Shown piece by piece: positions 50,101 to 58,582 of a stretch of 64,000 bases of DNA. The stretch spans positions 806,001 to 870,000 of the forward strand of contig NZ_CP115775.1 in the NCBI RefSeq assembly GCF_027913035.1, written 5' to 3'. The notes beneath the pieces are model-generated. The model was not told the DNA's origin and searched no databases. It saw only the letters and a list, made by a program, of their open reading frames with translations. This DNA is from Paracoccus albus (GTDB lineage: Bacteria; Pseudomonadota; Alphaproteobacteria; Rhodobacterales; Rhodobacteraceae). The position numbers and the translations under genes are program-made. Position 1 is the first letter of the stretch; each line of letters starts with the position of its first letter.

Positions 50101-50627
50101 TCGCCGAAATCCGCGCCGCTGCTGCCGCTGGCCCGCTTGTGACCTATATCGCGGGTACCGTATCCAGCCGCCAGGAAAAGAAATCCGCCAAGGGCAACCG
50201 CTTTGCCTTTATCGGTGCATCCGACCCGACCGGGCTTTACGAGGCCGTGGTGTTCTCGGACGTGCTGGAAGCCAACCGCGACCATCTGGAACCCGGCAGC
50301 AATGTCGTCATGCAGGTGCAGGTCGAGCCGCAGGGGGATGAGGTCAAGATGCTGGCCCGTTCTGTGGTCCCGCTTGAACAGGCCATCGCCAATGTCGGTC
50401 CGGCAGAGCTTGTTTTGCAAGCCTCCGATGTGATGGATTTCAATGCGCTGCAGGACACTCTTTCCGCGATGGGTGATGATCGCGGGCGCCGCGGCAAACT
50501 GATTTTGCGGGTCCATCAGGGCGACGAATATTATGATCTGGAGATCAGCGACCGCGCCCCTGTCAGCCCGACAGCACGACAGCGGCTTCGCGTCGTTCCC
50601 GGCGTGCTGGATGTTCTGGAGCAATAA
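47163..50627 (+). CDS. dnaE: DNA polymerase III alpha subunit
   Basis: 1154 residues, close to the 1160 of E. coli. The replicative polymerase. The PHP domain comes first (RTHSEHSLLEGAVPVKKLIE, ALTDTNAMFAG). The polymerase palm holds PGRGSGAGSLVAYAL, the catalytic Asp pair in MPDFDIDFCMDRR and a third Asp in KFDFLGLKTLTV. IIVYQEQVMQIAQVMAGYSL and FNKSHAAAYAVVSYQTAWL are typical. The beta-clamp and OB-fold parts follow to the C-terminus. No ribosome site is obvious at the ATG, but the family start fits. Confidence 0.97.
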   Translation: MPEKQPRFIHLRTHSEHSLLEGAVPVKKLIELARDAGMPAVALTDTNAMFAGLEFSVKAMDAGVQPIVGCQWTLRIGDHYGAVVTLAQNHQGWLNLMALSSAMYLRQGAEPLHITEEELAERAGGLILLTGGAEGAVGAILRAGDAAGAEAALRRLKDAFGNRLYVELTRHKDESGRLMAAEAATEDSFIRLAYLLELPLVATNDVYFPKPEMYEAHDALICISERAYVDQSQPRRRLTPNHDFKSPEEMAVLFADLPEAIENTVEIARRCAFAVSRHKPILPRFADDEVEELRRQAKEGLEERLKVIPHAVSVEDYHKRLDFELGIIEQMGFPGYFLIVADFIKWAKDHDIPVGPGRGSGAGSLVAYALTITDLDPLRYSLLFERFLNPERVSMPDFDIDFCMDRREEVIRYVQEKYGHEKVGQIITFGALLSKAAVRDVGRVLQLPFGQVDRLSKMIPVEGVKPVSVTKAIAEEPRLREIRDKEEVVARLLDYAAKVEGLYRNASTHAAGVVIGDRPLDQLVPLYRDPASEMPATQFNMKWVEQAGLVKFDFLGLKTLTVIQNAVDLINGGGRPLHIAADGRKLYDPPEGAENQINAIPLDDKASYDLFASARTVAVFQVESSGMMDALRRMKPTCIEDIVALVALYRPGPMENIPTYCEVKNGQRDLEPLHPSIDHILEETQGIIVYQEQVMQIAQVMAGYSLGGADLLRRAMGKKIAEEMAKERPKFIKGSVENGVDEKKAGEVFDLLEKFANYGFNKSHAAAYAVVSYQTAWLKANHPVEFMAGVMNCDIHLTEKLSVYKREIDRMEIEVVPPCVNRSGATFTVSEGRIHYALGALKGVGVDAMQAIVTARGDQPFADLVDFARRVDLRRVGKRALEMMARAGAFDLLDDNRARVMASLDGLVAFSGASHDQAASNQSSLFGGGEDLPPPRPVLAQVWLPSEKLGQEHQAIGFYLSGHPVDDYLPALRRIEVSTLAEIRAAAAAGPLVTYIAGTVSSRQEKKSAKGNRFAFIGASDPTGLYEAVVFSDVLEANRDHLEPGSNVVMQVQVEPQGDEVKMLARSVVPLEQAIANVGPAELVLQASDVMDFNALQDTLSAMGDDRGRRGKLILRVHQGDEYYDLEISDRAPVSPTARQRLRVVPGVLDVLEQ

Positions 50628-50657
50628 GGGGCAGTTCGGCGCGGCCCCGACCTCCTG

Positions 50658-52148
50658 TCACAGCTGCGCAGCTTCAATCTCATCATGATGCAGGCAGCGC
50701 CCTCCGGTTGGCGCGCCGGGTGGCCCTGCCTCTGTATAGAGTGCCGCTGCGCTCGGTTGTGCCTCTGGCGGGCGTTCGGGTGCGACCTGCATATCGTTCG
50801 CTTGCCGCCAATTGCCGAAGCGGTAGAGAAGCGCAGCCATGGCCAGCGTCGCCACCATCCCCGCCGGAAAGCTGAGCCAGATTGCATCTGCGCCAAGCGC
50901 GCCCTGTAAACCATAAGCAAACCCAAGGCGGACAGGAAACATCGACACGAACAAGATGATCAGCGGCCAGATGACCTGTCCATTGGCGCGTATCGTTGCA
51001 AACAGCACCATCGTGACGCCAAATGGAATGAACCCCCATGTCGCAAGCAGCGCAATACGTTCGGCAATCTCAACTGCGGTGGAACCGCTGCCAAGAAAGA
51101 TCTGCATCGCCTGCCTGTCGGCCAGTACAAGAAGCACGACCAATCCTCCAGTCAGCGCGATATTGTAGAAAATACCAACCCGTGTGATCTGCCCCACCCG
51201 GTCCCAGCGGCCGGCGCCGATATTCTGCGCCGCCATCGCGCTGACGGCAGCCCCGAGCGCCATTGCGGGCATCTGCACATAGGTCCAAAGCTGCTGGGTC
51301 GCGCCAAAGGCCGCCGTCGTATCGACGCCCTGCCGATTCACCAAACGCATCATTGCCAGCATAGAGCCGGAGACCACGACCATCTGGATGCCCATCGGCA
51401 GGCCCTTGCGCAGCATCAGCGCCAGTATCGACAGGTCTGGCCTCAGATAGGCAAGCTCTGCCCCACGCAGTCGCAGCGGCAAATCGCGGGCATAAATATA
51501 GAGCAGCATCGCAACAAGCGCGGTATAGTTCGCAATCGCCATTGCAAAGGCTGATCCGCCGATACCCATTTCGGGGGCGGGACCAAGCCCCTGAATGAAT
51601 ACGGGATTAAGCGCGACATCAAGGATCACCGCAAGCACCATGAAGATCAGCGGCGTAATGGCATCGCCGCTTCCCCTCAGCGTCATCATCAGCATGGTCA
51701 TCATCAGGATCGCGGGAAGCGCCAGGAAGGTGATCTTCAGAAAGGCTCGCGCCAGCGGCGTAATCGACGGGTCGGTGCCAAGCAGGGACAGCACATGCGG
51801 CGCAAGGAACCATCCAACCACGGCCAATGTCAGGGCAACCGGAACGAAGGTCCCGACCGCCGTGCCGACCACGCGCCGCGCCGCGTCCAGATCGCCGCGG
51901 CCGAAAGATTGGCCGACAAGGATCGTACCCGCCATTCCAAAGCCGAACACGAAAGCGGTCATCAAGAACATCACCAGATTGCCGTTGGTCGTGGCAGCAA
52001 CCGCATCCGGCCCGATCAGCTGACCGACCCATATCGTCGCCAGAGAGCCGTTGGCCGACTGCAGAACCGATGACGCCAGCGTAGGCAGGGCGAATGCCAG
52101 CAAGGTCGATGCAATCGGGGCGGTGATAAGATCGTTTCGTGCCGGCAT
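50658..52148 (-). CDS. MATE-family multidrug/toxin exporter
   Basis: 496 residues with twelve predicted membrane segments. N-terminal features are IASTLLAFALPTLASSVLQS and MFLMTAFVFGFGMAGTILVG; the second MatE repeat contains GLPMGIQMVVVSGSMLAMMR and AMAAQNIGAGRWDRV. Exports cationic drugs or metabolites with sodium or proton. GAAGGCAGC is the likely ribosome site. Convergent with dnaE. The last ~35 residues are polar and Pro/Ala-rich. Confidence 0.92.
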   Translation of the reverse strand: MPARNDLITAPIASTLLAFALPTLASSVLQSANGSLATIWVGQLIGPDAVAATTNGNLVMFLMTAFVFGFGMAGTILVGQSFGRGDLDAARRVVGTAVGTFVPVALTLAVVGWFLAPHVLSLLGTDPSITPLARAFLKITFLALPAILMMTMLMMTLRGSGDAITPLIFMVLAVILDVALNPVFIQGLGPAPEMGIGGSAFAMAIANYTALVAMLLYIYARDLPLRLRGAELAYLRPDLSILALMLRKGLPMGIQMVVVSGSMLAMMRLVNRQGVDTTAAFGATQQLWTYVQMPAMALGAAVSAMAAQNIGAGRWDRVGQITRVGIFYNIALTGGLVVLLVLADRQAMQIFLGSGSTAVEIAERIALLATWGFIPFGVTMVLFATIRANGQVIWPLIILFVSMFPVRLGFAYGLQGALGADAIWLSFPAGMVATLAMAALLYRFGNWRQANDMQVAPERPPEAQPSAAALYTEAGPPGAPTGGRCLHHDEIEAAQL

Positions 52149-52394
52149 AAATCGCTGCCTTCGCTCAAACTGCTACAGAAATCCGGACGCGCCTCTGGGG
52201 CCGTGCATCCAAAAAGAATGCCTCTTTCTAGAATGCCGAACTGGCAATGTCAGCGTCCGTTCGACACGATCCAAGCGACTGATCGTCGGATCCCACGGCC
52301 CTTTTCCGGTGGCAGAACTTGAATTGAACGTCCGGGGGCTACAGTTTGTGCCCGGAGACGACAGTTATTTCAGCTTTTCTACAGGGGTGAAACC

Positions 52395-53267
52395 ATGAGC
52401 GAAGACTATACGCCGCCGAAGGTCTGGGAATGGGAAAAGGGCAACGGCGGAGAGTTTGCCAGCATAAACCGCCCTGTTGCCGGTGCGACCCACGACGCCG
52501 AACGTCCCGTCGGAAAGCATCCGCTTCAGCTTTACTCTCTGGCCACGCCCAACGGTCAGAAGGTCACGATCATGCTGGAAGAGCTGCTGGCAAAGGGCCA
52601 CAAGGATGCAGAATATGATGCCTGGCTGATCAAAATCGGAGACGGCGATCAGTTTGGCAGCGGTTTTGTCGAGGTCAATCCAAACTCCAAGATCCCGGCG
52701 CTGATGGACCATTCCAGCAACCCGCCGCGGCGCGTCTTCGAATCCGGCGCGATCCTGCTCTATCTGGCCGAGAAATTTGGTGAATTCCTGCCCAGCGACC
52801 CCGCTGCCCGGACAGAGGCGCTCAACTGGCTGTTCTGGCAGATGGGCTCTGCCCCCTTTGTCGGTGGCGGCTTCGGGCACTTCTATCACTACGCGCCAGT
52901 CAAGATTAAGTATGCGATCGACCGCTATGCGATGGAAACCAAGCGCCAGCTGGACGTGCTGGATCGCCACTTGGCGGAAAACAAGTTCATGGCGGGCGAT
53001 GAATATTCCATCGCCGATATGGCGATTTTCCCGTGGTACGGTCGCATCGCAACCGGTGGCGCCTATGGCGATGCAGGGACTTTCCTTGACGGGAAAAGCT
53101 ACAAGAATGTGATCCGCTGGAACGACGAGATTGCCGCTCGCCCAGCCGTTCAGCGCGGCCTGATGGTCAACCGCACCTCGGGCGAGCCATCGGGTCAATT
53201 GCATGAGCGTCATGACGCCTCGGACTTCGCGACGAAGACGCAGGATAAGGTTGAAGCGCCCGAATAA
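52395..53267 (+). CDS. yghU: YghU-type glutathione S-transferase
   Basis: 290 residues matching YghU/YfcG-like nu-class glutathione transferases: SEDYTPPKVWEWEKGNGGEF at the N-terminus, LYSLATPNGQKVTIMLEEL (glutathione site), VEVNPNSKIPALMD, FESGAILLYLAEK and the C-terminal GDEYSIADMAIFPWYG. Such enzymes have disulfide-bond reductase and peroxidase activity with glutathione. A short acidic/Lys tail ends it. Confidence 0.95.
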   Translation: MSEDYTPPKVWEWEKGNGGEFASINRPVAGATHDAERPVGKHPLQLYSLATPNGQKVTIMLEELLAKGHKDAEYDAWLIKIGDGDQFGSGFVEVNPNSKIPALMDHSSNPPRRVFESGAILLYLAEKFGEFLPSDPAARTEALNWLFWQMGSAPFVGGGFGHFYHYAPVKIKYAIDRYAMETKRQLDVLDRHLAENKFMAGDEYSIADMAIFPWYGRIATGGAYGDAGTFLDGKSYKNVIRWNDEIAARPAVQRGLMVNRTSGEPSGQLHERHDASDFATKTQDKVEAPE

Positions 53268-53277
53268 GGCGGTCGAT

Positions 53278-53298
53278 ACAGGCTGAGCATCAGCCTGT
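53278..53298 (+). terminator. Hairpin downstream of yghU
   Basis: ACAGGCTGA and TCAGCCTGT form a perfect 9-bp stem with a 3-base loop, 11 bases after the stop and followed by TT. Probably a weak terminator. Confidence 0.6.
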
Positions 53299-53520
53299 TT
53301 GGTGGCGCGATAGCGGTCAAGCGCGGCACGTTTCGCGCCACTATGTCCCTGTGTGGGGCCGGAAGAATGACGTGGCCAGAACACCAGCTCGCAGTCCTGG
53401 CGTCTGTCCGGTGCCCGTGTCCTTCACGTTGTCTTTCCTTAACCCGCTTCGGTGAGCGCTCGGGTTCCTGCCAACGTCTGAACCATTCTTACCTGGCGGT
53501 GTTAGGTTATTATTCAGCAA

Positions 53521-54255
53521 ATGCGGGGCGCCATGCTTCCACCGGACCTGAACGAAAAATCGGCGCTTTTTCTTGATTTCGACGGCGTGCTTGTCGAGAT
53601 TGCTGCACGCCCGGATGCGGTGGAGGTGCCAGCCGGATTGCCAGCCATGCTTGCCCGGCTTCACGGCGCGCTGAATGGGGCAGTTGCACTGATCTCTGGT
53701 CGTCATGTGGCTGATCTTCAGAAGTTCTTGCCTGACTTACAGGCTGTGATGGCTGGCAGCCACGGGGCCGAGATCGCACTTGGTGGCGAGATCCAGCCAG
53801 CATTTCGCATTGATCTGAACGTTGCAGCCATTCATGCCGCTGCCCATGATTTGGCCAAGGATCAACACGCCCTTCTGATTGAGGAAAAGCCGCATGGCGT
53901 TGTCATGCACTATCGTGCGGATCCGGGCTTGGAGGACTTTGTCAGATCGGCGATGTCTGATCTGCAGGCTCGCTTTCCCGGCACGAAACTGCAGCCTGCA
54001 AAGATGGCTGTCGAGCTTTTGCCGGAAGGTTCCGGGAAGGACGGGGCGCTGTCGCGTCTTATGGCCGATCCGCCATTCGCCGGGCGTGTTCCCGTCTACG
54101 CCGGTGACGACCTGACGGATGAGCCTGCAATGACTGAAGCCATCGCGCGCGGTGGTGTCGCTATCAAAATCGGCGAAGGGGACAGCGTTGCGCAATATCG
54201 GATGTCCGGCCCGAAACAGTTGGCCCTCTGGCTGGACAGTCAGTTTCGGGGATGA
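53521..54255 (+). CDS. otsB: Trehalose-6-phosphate phosphatase
   Basis: 244 residues (an ATG at 53533, in frame, is the alternative start). HAD-family enzyme: FLDFDGVLVEI carries the nucleophile Asp, ALISGRHVADLQ and GSHGAEIALGGEI fit trehalose phosphatase, ELLPEGSGKDGALSRLM and YAGDDLTDEPAM hold the Mg ligands. It dephosphorylates trehalose-6-phosphate to trehalose. The start of otsA follows 12 bases after its stop. Confidence 0.94.
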   Translation: MRGAMLPPDLNEKSALFLDFDGVLVEIAARPDAVEVPAGLPAMLARLHGALNGAVALISGRHVADLQKFLPDLQAVMAGSHGAEIALGGEIQPAFRIDLNVAAIHAAAHDLAKDQHALLIEEKPHGVVMHYRADPGLEDFVRSAMSDLQARFPGTKLQPAKMAVELLPEGSGKDGALSRLMADPPFAGRVPVYAGDDLTDEPAMTEAIARGGVAIKIGEGDSVAQYRMSGPKQLALWLDSQFRG

Positions 54256-54267
54256 AATGGTCGGGTT

Positions 54268-55611
54268 ATGCACCGCTTAGTTGCCGTATCAAACCGTTTA
54301 CCCCTGTGTGATAATCCATCGGGCGGCCTGGTCGTCGCACTTCAGGATGCGCTGTCTAATTCCGGTGGCCTGTGGATCGGTTTTTCTGGTGAACAAAGTG
54401 AAGACCCGGCTGAAACGCTGACCTTTCACGACGGTGCGCGATTTCAACGCGCCTCTTTCGATCTTAGCGAGGAAGATTTCGACAGCTACTATCTTGGCTA
54501 CTCTAACTCTGTCCTGTGGCCCGCCTTTCATGGTCGCGCCGACCTGATCGAAATTGATCCGGTCTTTCTGGACGGGTACCGGCGTGTCAGCGAAAAAATT
54601 GCCCGTATGATGGTTCCGCATCTGAAGGAAGACGACCGCATTTGGATTCAGGACTATCAGTTGATCCCTCTCGCCGCGGCGCTGCGCAAGCTGGGGGTCA
54701 CGAACCGCATCGGCTTTTTTCTGCATATCCCCTTTCCCGATCCAGCGACCTGCGCCGCATTGCCCAACCCGAAAGAGATGTTTGAGTGGCTGTCGCAATA
54801 TGACCTGATCGGGTTTCAGGCGCAGCGGGACGTCCGAAACTTCACTGAAAGCGCCGCCCAACTGGCAGAGATCGAAATGCCGGGCGACGACGTGATCCGG
54901 CTTTGCCAGCGTGAAACGAGGGCGGGCGCTTTTCCGATTGGTATAGATGCAGCTGGGTTCATGGGTGACGCACGCAAGGCGCGTGAAGAGGACCGGATGC
55001 GCAGTCTGACCAATTCGAAGATGATGATCGGGGTCGATCGGCTGGACTATTCGAAAGGCATTCCGCAGCGATTCCGCGCCTTTCAGCTTCTGCTGGAAAA
55101 TAATCCCGACCTGACGGAAAAGGTCATGCTCCTGCAGATCGCGCCGCCCACGCGGGAATCCGTCGAGGCCTATCAGGATATCCGCGAAGAGACCGAGCAT
55201 CTGGCCGGACGGATCAATGGTCAGTTCGCGACTGTGAACTGGACCCCGATCCGGTTTATCCACCGCCCGATTCCCCGTCATGAGCTTGCCGGCCTTTACC
55301 GGCAGGCGAATGTCGGGCTGGTCACGCCATTGGCCGATGGCATGAACCTTGTCGCCAAGGAATATGTCGCGGCGCAGGATGTCGCCAATCCCGGCGTTCT
55401 GATCCTGTCGCGCTTTGCCGGTGCCGCAGAAACGATGGATGAGGCACTGATCGTCAATCCGCATGATCCCTGGGACATGGCAGATGCCATGAAACGGGCG
55501 ATCAATATGACCTCGAACGAGCGCCGCCGACGGCATTCTGCCCTGCTGCAGAATGTCGTCGAAAGCGATGTCGCCTGGTGGGCCGACAATTATCTGAAGA
55601 AGCTCGGCTAA
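54268..55611 (+). CDS. otsA: Trehalose-6-phosphate synthase
   Basis: 447 residues, GT20 family. It makes trehalose-6-phosphate from UDP-glucose and glucose-6-phosphate. Signatures are AVSNRLPL with the GGL loop (GGLVVALQDAL), WIQDYQLIPLAAALRK, GFFLHIPFP, IGFQAQRDVRNF, DRLDYSKGIPQRFRAFQLLL and the C-terminal LADGMNLVAKEYVAAQ. Co-transcribed with otsB. Trehalose accumulates against osmotic and desiccation stress. Confidence 0.96.
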   Translation: MHRLVAVSNRLPLCDNPSGGLVVALQDALSNSGGLWIGFSGEQSEDPAETLTFHDGARFQRASFDLSEEDFDSYYLGYSNSVLWPAFHGRADLIEIDPVFLDGYRRVSEKIARMMVPHLKEDDRIWIQDYQLIPLAAALRKLGVTNRIGFFLHIPFPDPATCAALPNPKEMFEWLSQYDLIGFQAQRDVRNFTESAAQLAEIEMPGDDVIRLCQRETRAGAFPIGIDAAGFMGDARKAREEDRMRSLTNSKMMIGVDRLDYSKGIPQRFRAFQLLLENNPDLTEKVMLLQIAPPTRESVEAYQDIREETEHLAGRINGQFATVNWTPIRFIHRPIPRHELAGLYRQANVGLVTPLADGMNLVAKEYVAAQDVANPGVLILSRFAGAAETMDEALIVNPHDPWDMADAMKRAINMTSNERRRRHSALLQNVVESDVAWWADNYLKKLG

Positions 55612-55628
55612 TGTGGTGGTTCAGCGTA

Positions 55629-56657
55629 TCAGCGATCGACGTCGCGGTAGTTATGGACCTGCCCGCGCCAGTCACGGATTTTCCAGCGTCCCGCACCCAG
55701 TTTGGTGACCGCTTCGGAATCGAGCGGGACCTTGCCGAAGCCGCCGGGCAGATCCAGAACATATCGCGGCATTGCGACGCCAGACAAATGTCCGCGTAGC
55801 GCGGCGACAAGGGCAAGCCCTTCGTCAATTGTGGTGCGGAAATGGCTTGTGCCACGCGCAAGATCGCAATGGTGAAGGTAGTATGGCGTCACCCGCAGCG
55901 CGGTAAGCGACCGGAACAAGCGCGCAAGTGTTTCAACATCATCATTGACGCCGCGTAGCAACACCGTTTGCGACAGCAGGGCGACGCCTGAATCGGCAAG
56001 CAGCCGAATGGCGGTGCGGGCTTCCGGCGTCAGCTCATCGGCGTGATTGGTGTGAATGACAACGTAGATAGCCTTTTGGCGCTTCAGTGCCGGTGCCAGA
56101 TCGGCAATCCGTTCGGGCGAGACGACCGGGACGCGGCTGTGAAAGCGGATGACCTCGACATGTTCGATCTGCTCTACCCTGTCGAGGATTTCGCCGATCC
56201 GTCTGGCCGACAGAGTCATCGGATCTCCGCCGGTCAGAATGATCTCACGAAGGGCCGGTGTTCGTTCGATATATGCCAGTGCCGCATCCAGTTCGGACCG
56301 GGGAAGGGGGCCAGCCGCCCCGACCACTTCGCGCCGAAAGCAGAATCGGCAATAGACATCGCATGTCTGTGTGACATGCATGATGGCACGGTCGGGATAG
56401 CGGTGGGTCAGCCCCGGCACCGGACTATGTGCTTCATCCCCGATAGGGTCGTGCAGTTCATCGGAGCGGACGATCAGTTCCCGCTCATCCGGCACGAATT
56501 GTGCGGCGATGGGCGCCACTCGCTGTTGCATCGCGGGTGTAATACGCACCCGAAAGCTTTCCGCCACGCGGCGCAGCTGCGGCAGATCGTCGTGCTTTGC
56601 TAAACCCTGTACTTCCAGTTCATCGACCGCAGTCAGGGCGCGCTTCTTTCGGCTCAT
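55629..56657 (-). CDS. KamA/EpmB-family radical SAM protein (lysine 2,3-aminomutase-like)
   Basis: 342 residues. The radical SAM cluster motif C99-x3-C103-x2-C106 (TCDVYCRFCFRREVVG) is intact; other signatures are ALAYIERTPALREIILTGGD, RFHSRVPVVSPERIADL, HTNHADELTPEA and LLRGVNDD. EpmB makes (R)-beta-lysine for elongation factor P; longer KamA enzymes act on free lysine. The length and missing long C-terminal domain favour EpmB. No epmA or efp gene is in the window. hspQ lies 24 bases upstream on the same strand. Confidence 0.9.
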   Translation of the reverse strand: MSRKKRALTAVDELEVQGLAKHDDLPQLRRVAESFRVRITPAMQQRVAPIAAQFVPDERELIVRSDELHDPIGDEAHSPVPGLTHRYPDRAIMHVTQTCDVYCRFCFRREVVGAAGPLPRSELDAALAYIERTPALREIILTGGDPMTLSARRIGEILDRVEQIEHVEVIRFHSRVPVVSPERIADLAPALKRQKAIYVVIHTNHADELTPEARTAIRLLADSGVALLSQTVLLRGVNDDVETLARLFRSLTALRVTPYYLHHCDLARGTSHFRTTIDEGLALVAALRGHLSGVAMPRYVLDLPGGFGKVPLDSEAVTKLGAGRWKIRDWRGQVHNYRDVDR

Positions 56658-56680
56658 CGGATGAAGGGCTGACAGGCTAT

Positions 56681-57007
56681 CTAGTTGATTGCAGTCTGCA
56701 TCGGGTAATAGCCGTCACGGAATTCGCCGAACTGGTCATGTAGCTCGGGATGCTCTACCGGCTCGCCCGACATGTCGGGCAGCAAATTCTGTTCCGACAC
56801 ATAGGCGACGTAATAGGTCGCCTCTGTCTCGGCATAGAGATGATAGAACGGCTGATCACGTTCCGGCCGATGGTCTTCGGGGATCGATTCAAACCATTCT
56901 TCGGTGTTGGAAAATTCGGGGTCGATATCATAGACCACACCGCGGAACGGGTGCAGCCTGTGCCGGACGACCTGACCAATCATGAATTTTGCCGTGCGAA
57001 CTTCCAT
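56681..57007 (-). CDS. hspQ: Heat shock protein HspQ
   Basis: 108 residues from the ATG at 57007 (MEVRTAKFMIGQVVRHRLHP); the frame is open 16 codons further but those do not match. FRGVVYDIDPEFSNTEEWFE, HRPERDQPFYHLYAETE and YVAYVSEQNLLPD are characteristic of HspQ, a hemimethylated-DNA-binding-fold protein that acts as a specificity factor for Lon. Probably in one transcript with the KamA/EpmB gene. Confidence 0.93.
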   Translation of the reverse strand: MEVRTAKFMIGQVVRHRLHPFRGVVYDIDPEFSNTEEWFESIPEDHRPERDQPFYHLYAETEATYYVAYVSEQNLLPDMSGEPVEHPELHDQFGEFRDGYYPMQTAIN

Positions 57008-57132
57008 TCGGCGCCTCTTTTTCAATGCGGCAGCATTACTCTTTTCGGGCAACACTGTCTACGGAGAGGATTACCCGAATGATGAATATCCAAGCGAAAA
57101 TCAGGCTGAATATTCACCATTCGGGCGGGACA

Positions 57133-58470
57133 TCACGCTGTTGCTGTGGGCGCGGTCACGTTGTCAGCATCTGTGGCTGACTTGTCGTCGTCCTCTTCCT
57201 CGTCATCATCCAGCGTCGGTGGCGGATCTCCGGCCAGGAAGTTGCCAAGTTTTTCAAGCCCCGGAATGTGATCGGCAAGGACTTTCAGAACAACCAGCAT
57301 CGGAACCGCCACGACCATGCCAAGCACCGACCAGAGCCATGCCCACAGGGCGACGGTGATAAAGACGACAACAGTGTTCAACTGCAGGCGACGAGAGACG
57401 AAGTAGGGCGTGACAAGCTGCCCTTCGATGGCGGTCAGCGCCATGTAACTTGCGGCCGCCAGCAGTGGCGTTCCGATGTCGTCGAAACTGACGAGCCCGA
57501 CCAGAAAGCACGCCGCGACGCCGGTTACGGCGCCAAGATAGGGAATGAAATTAAGGATGAACGCGGCAACACCCCAGAGCAGCGGCTGCGGCATTCCCCA
57601 TATCCACATCGTCACGCCGATGCAGATGGCAAGACCGGCATTGATCAGCGTGATCGCTCCCAGGTAGGAACCAAGAGCAGATTCGATTTCGCGTAAGGCA
57701 GTATAGGCCGCGCGCTTTTCGCCCAGCGTGTCGAAGCTTTGCACGACTTTCAGGTAAAGCAGGTCACCGGAAGCCAGAAGGAAAAACAGCAAAAACAGGG
57801 TGAAAACGATCTGGCCGATTACCGAAGGACCCGTTTCCATGATCGCCTGAAGCGTCGTTGTCTCTTGCGTGTCGACTGTGACGGTCACTTCTTGCGGATC
57901 AATGTCATCCGGGGGCGCAACAGTTTCAGCCGAGACTTCCGTTGTCGTCGTGGCAGGGCCGCCAATGACACCGGGATCGTCGAGGGAAGAGGTCGCAGGT
58001 TCGGACTCTACCTGCTCCTGCTCCTGTGCCTCATCGTTATTCGTCACCTCATCAATACGCTCTGCGGCCTCCTCCAGCGGGCGGATGTTCTCGCGCAGGG
58101 TCTGAAAACGCTCTTCCAGACGTTCGGCGATGCGCGGGCTATCTTCCGCAATATCGCTGATCGGACCAGAGACGAAATAACCCAGCCCGCCGACCAGCAT
58201 GACCATGCCAACCGTAACAATCGCAGCAGAGATGCCCGACGAAATACCAATCCCATCCATCAGGCGACGGAACGGCACGAACACAAAGAACAGCAGAACC
58301 GCCAGAGTAACCGGCATCAGGAAGGCGGCGGCCATCGTGATGAAGTAGAACAGCAGGATCAGGAAAATACCGATCACGGGCCACGCCGGCACGTTTCTTA
58401 CTTTTTCCTCATCACGCTCTATTCGCGGAAAGCGGTGCTTGGTGGTGTAGCGTGGCTCTCGCGGCATTCC
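57133..58470 (-). CDS. AI-2E/PerM-family transporter with acidic insertion
   Basis: 445 residues from ATG 58470 (MPREPRYTTKHRFPRIERDE), which has AAAGGATG upstream. About seven to eight membrane segments. The second half shows family motifs: LVNAG-like ALITLINAGLAICIGVTMWI region (INAGLAICIGVTMWIWGMPQ), FILNFIPYLGAVTGV and LWSVLGMVVAVPMLVVLKVL. A stretch at about residues 130-215 is very acidic and Thr-rich (DEAQEQEQVESEPATSSLDD) and longer than usual in the family. The C-terminus is Asp/Glu-rich too. Substrate unknown; relatives act as Na/H antiporters or AI-2 exporters. Confidence 0.9.
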   Translation of the reverse strand, partial: GMPREPRYTTKHRFPRIERDEEKVRNVPAWPVIGIFLILLFYFITMAAAFLMPVTLAVLLFFVFVPFRRLMDGIGISSGISAAIVTVGMVMLVGGLGYFVSGPISDIAEDSPRIAERLEERFQTLRENIRPLEEAAERIDEVTNNDEAQEQEQVESEPATSSLDDPGVIGGPATTTTEVSAETVAPPDDIDPQEVTVTVDTQETTTLQAIMETGPSVIGQIVFTLFLLFFLLASGDLLYLKVVQSFDTLGEKRAAYTALREIESALGSYLGAITLINAGLAICIGVTMWIWGMPQPLLWGVAAFILNFIPYLGAVTGVAACFLVGLVSFDDIGTPLLAAASYMALTAIEGQLVTPYFVSRRLQLNTVVVFITVALWAWLWSVLGMVVAVPMLVVLKVLADHIPGLEKLGNFLAGDPPPTLDDDEEEDDDKSATDADNVTAPTATA

Positions 58471-58582
58471 GGCATCCTTTGTTCGCTGCGCATTGCGACA
58501 CAACGCCACGAGTGCTGCAAAAGGTCCGAACAGGTGGCGGAAAACTGTTTAGTTTCTATCAGCGCTTGCCGCCTGCCACATG

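Noticed and set aside
54298..55536. 412-codon open frame on the minus strand
   Set aside because: Antisense to otsA, which carries complete GT20 motifs.
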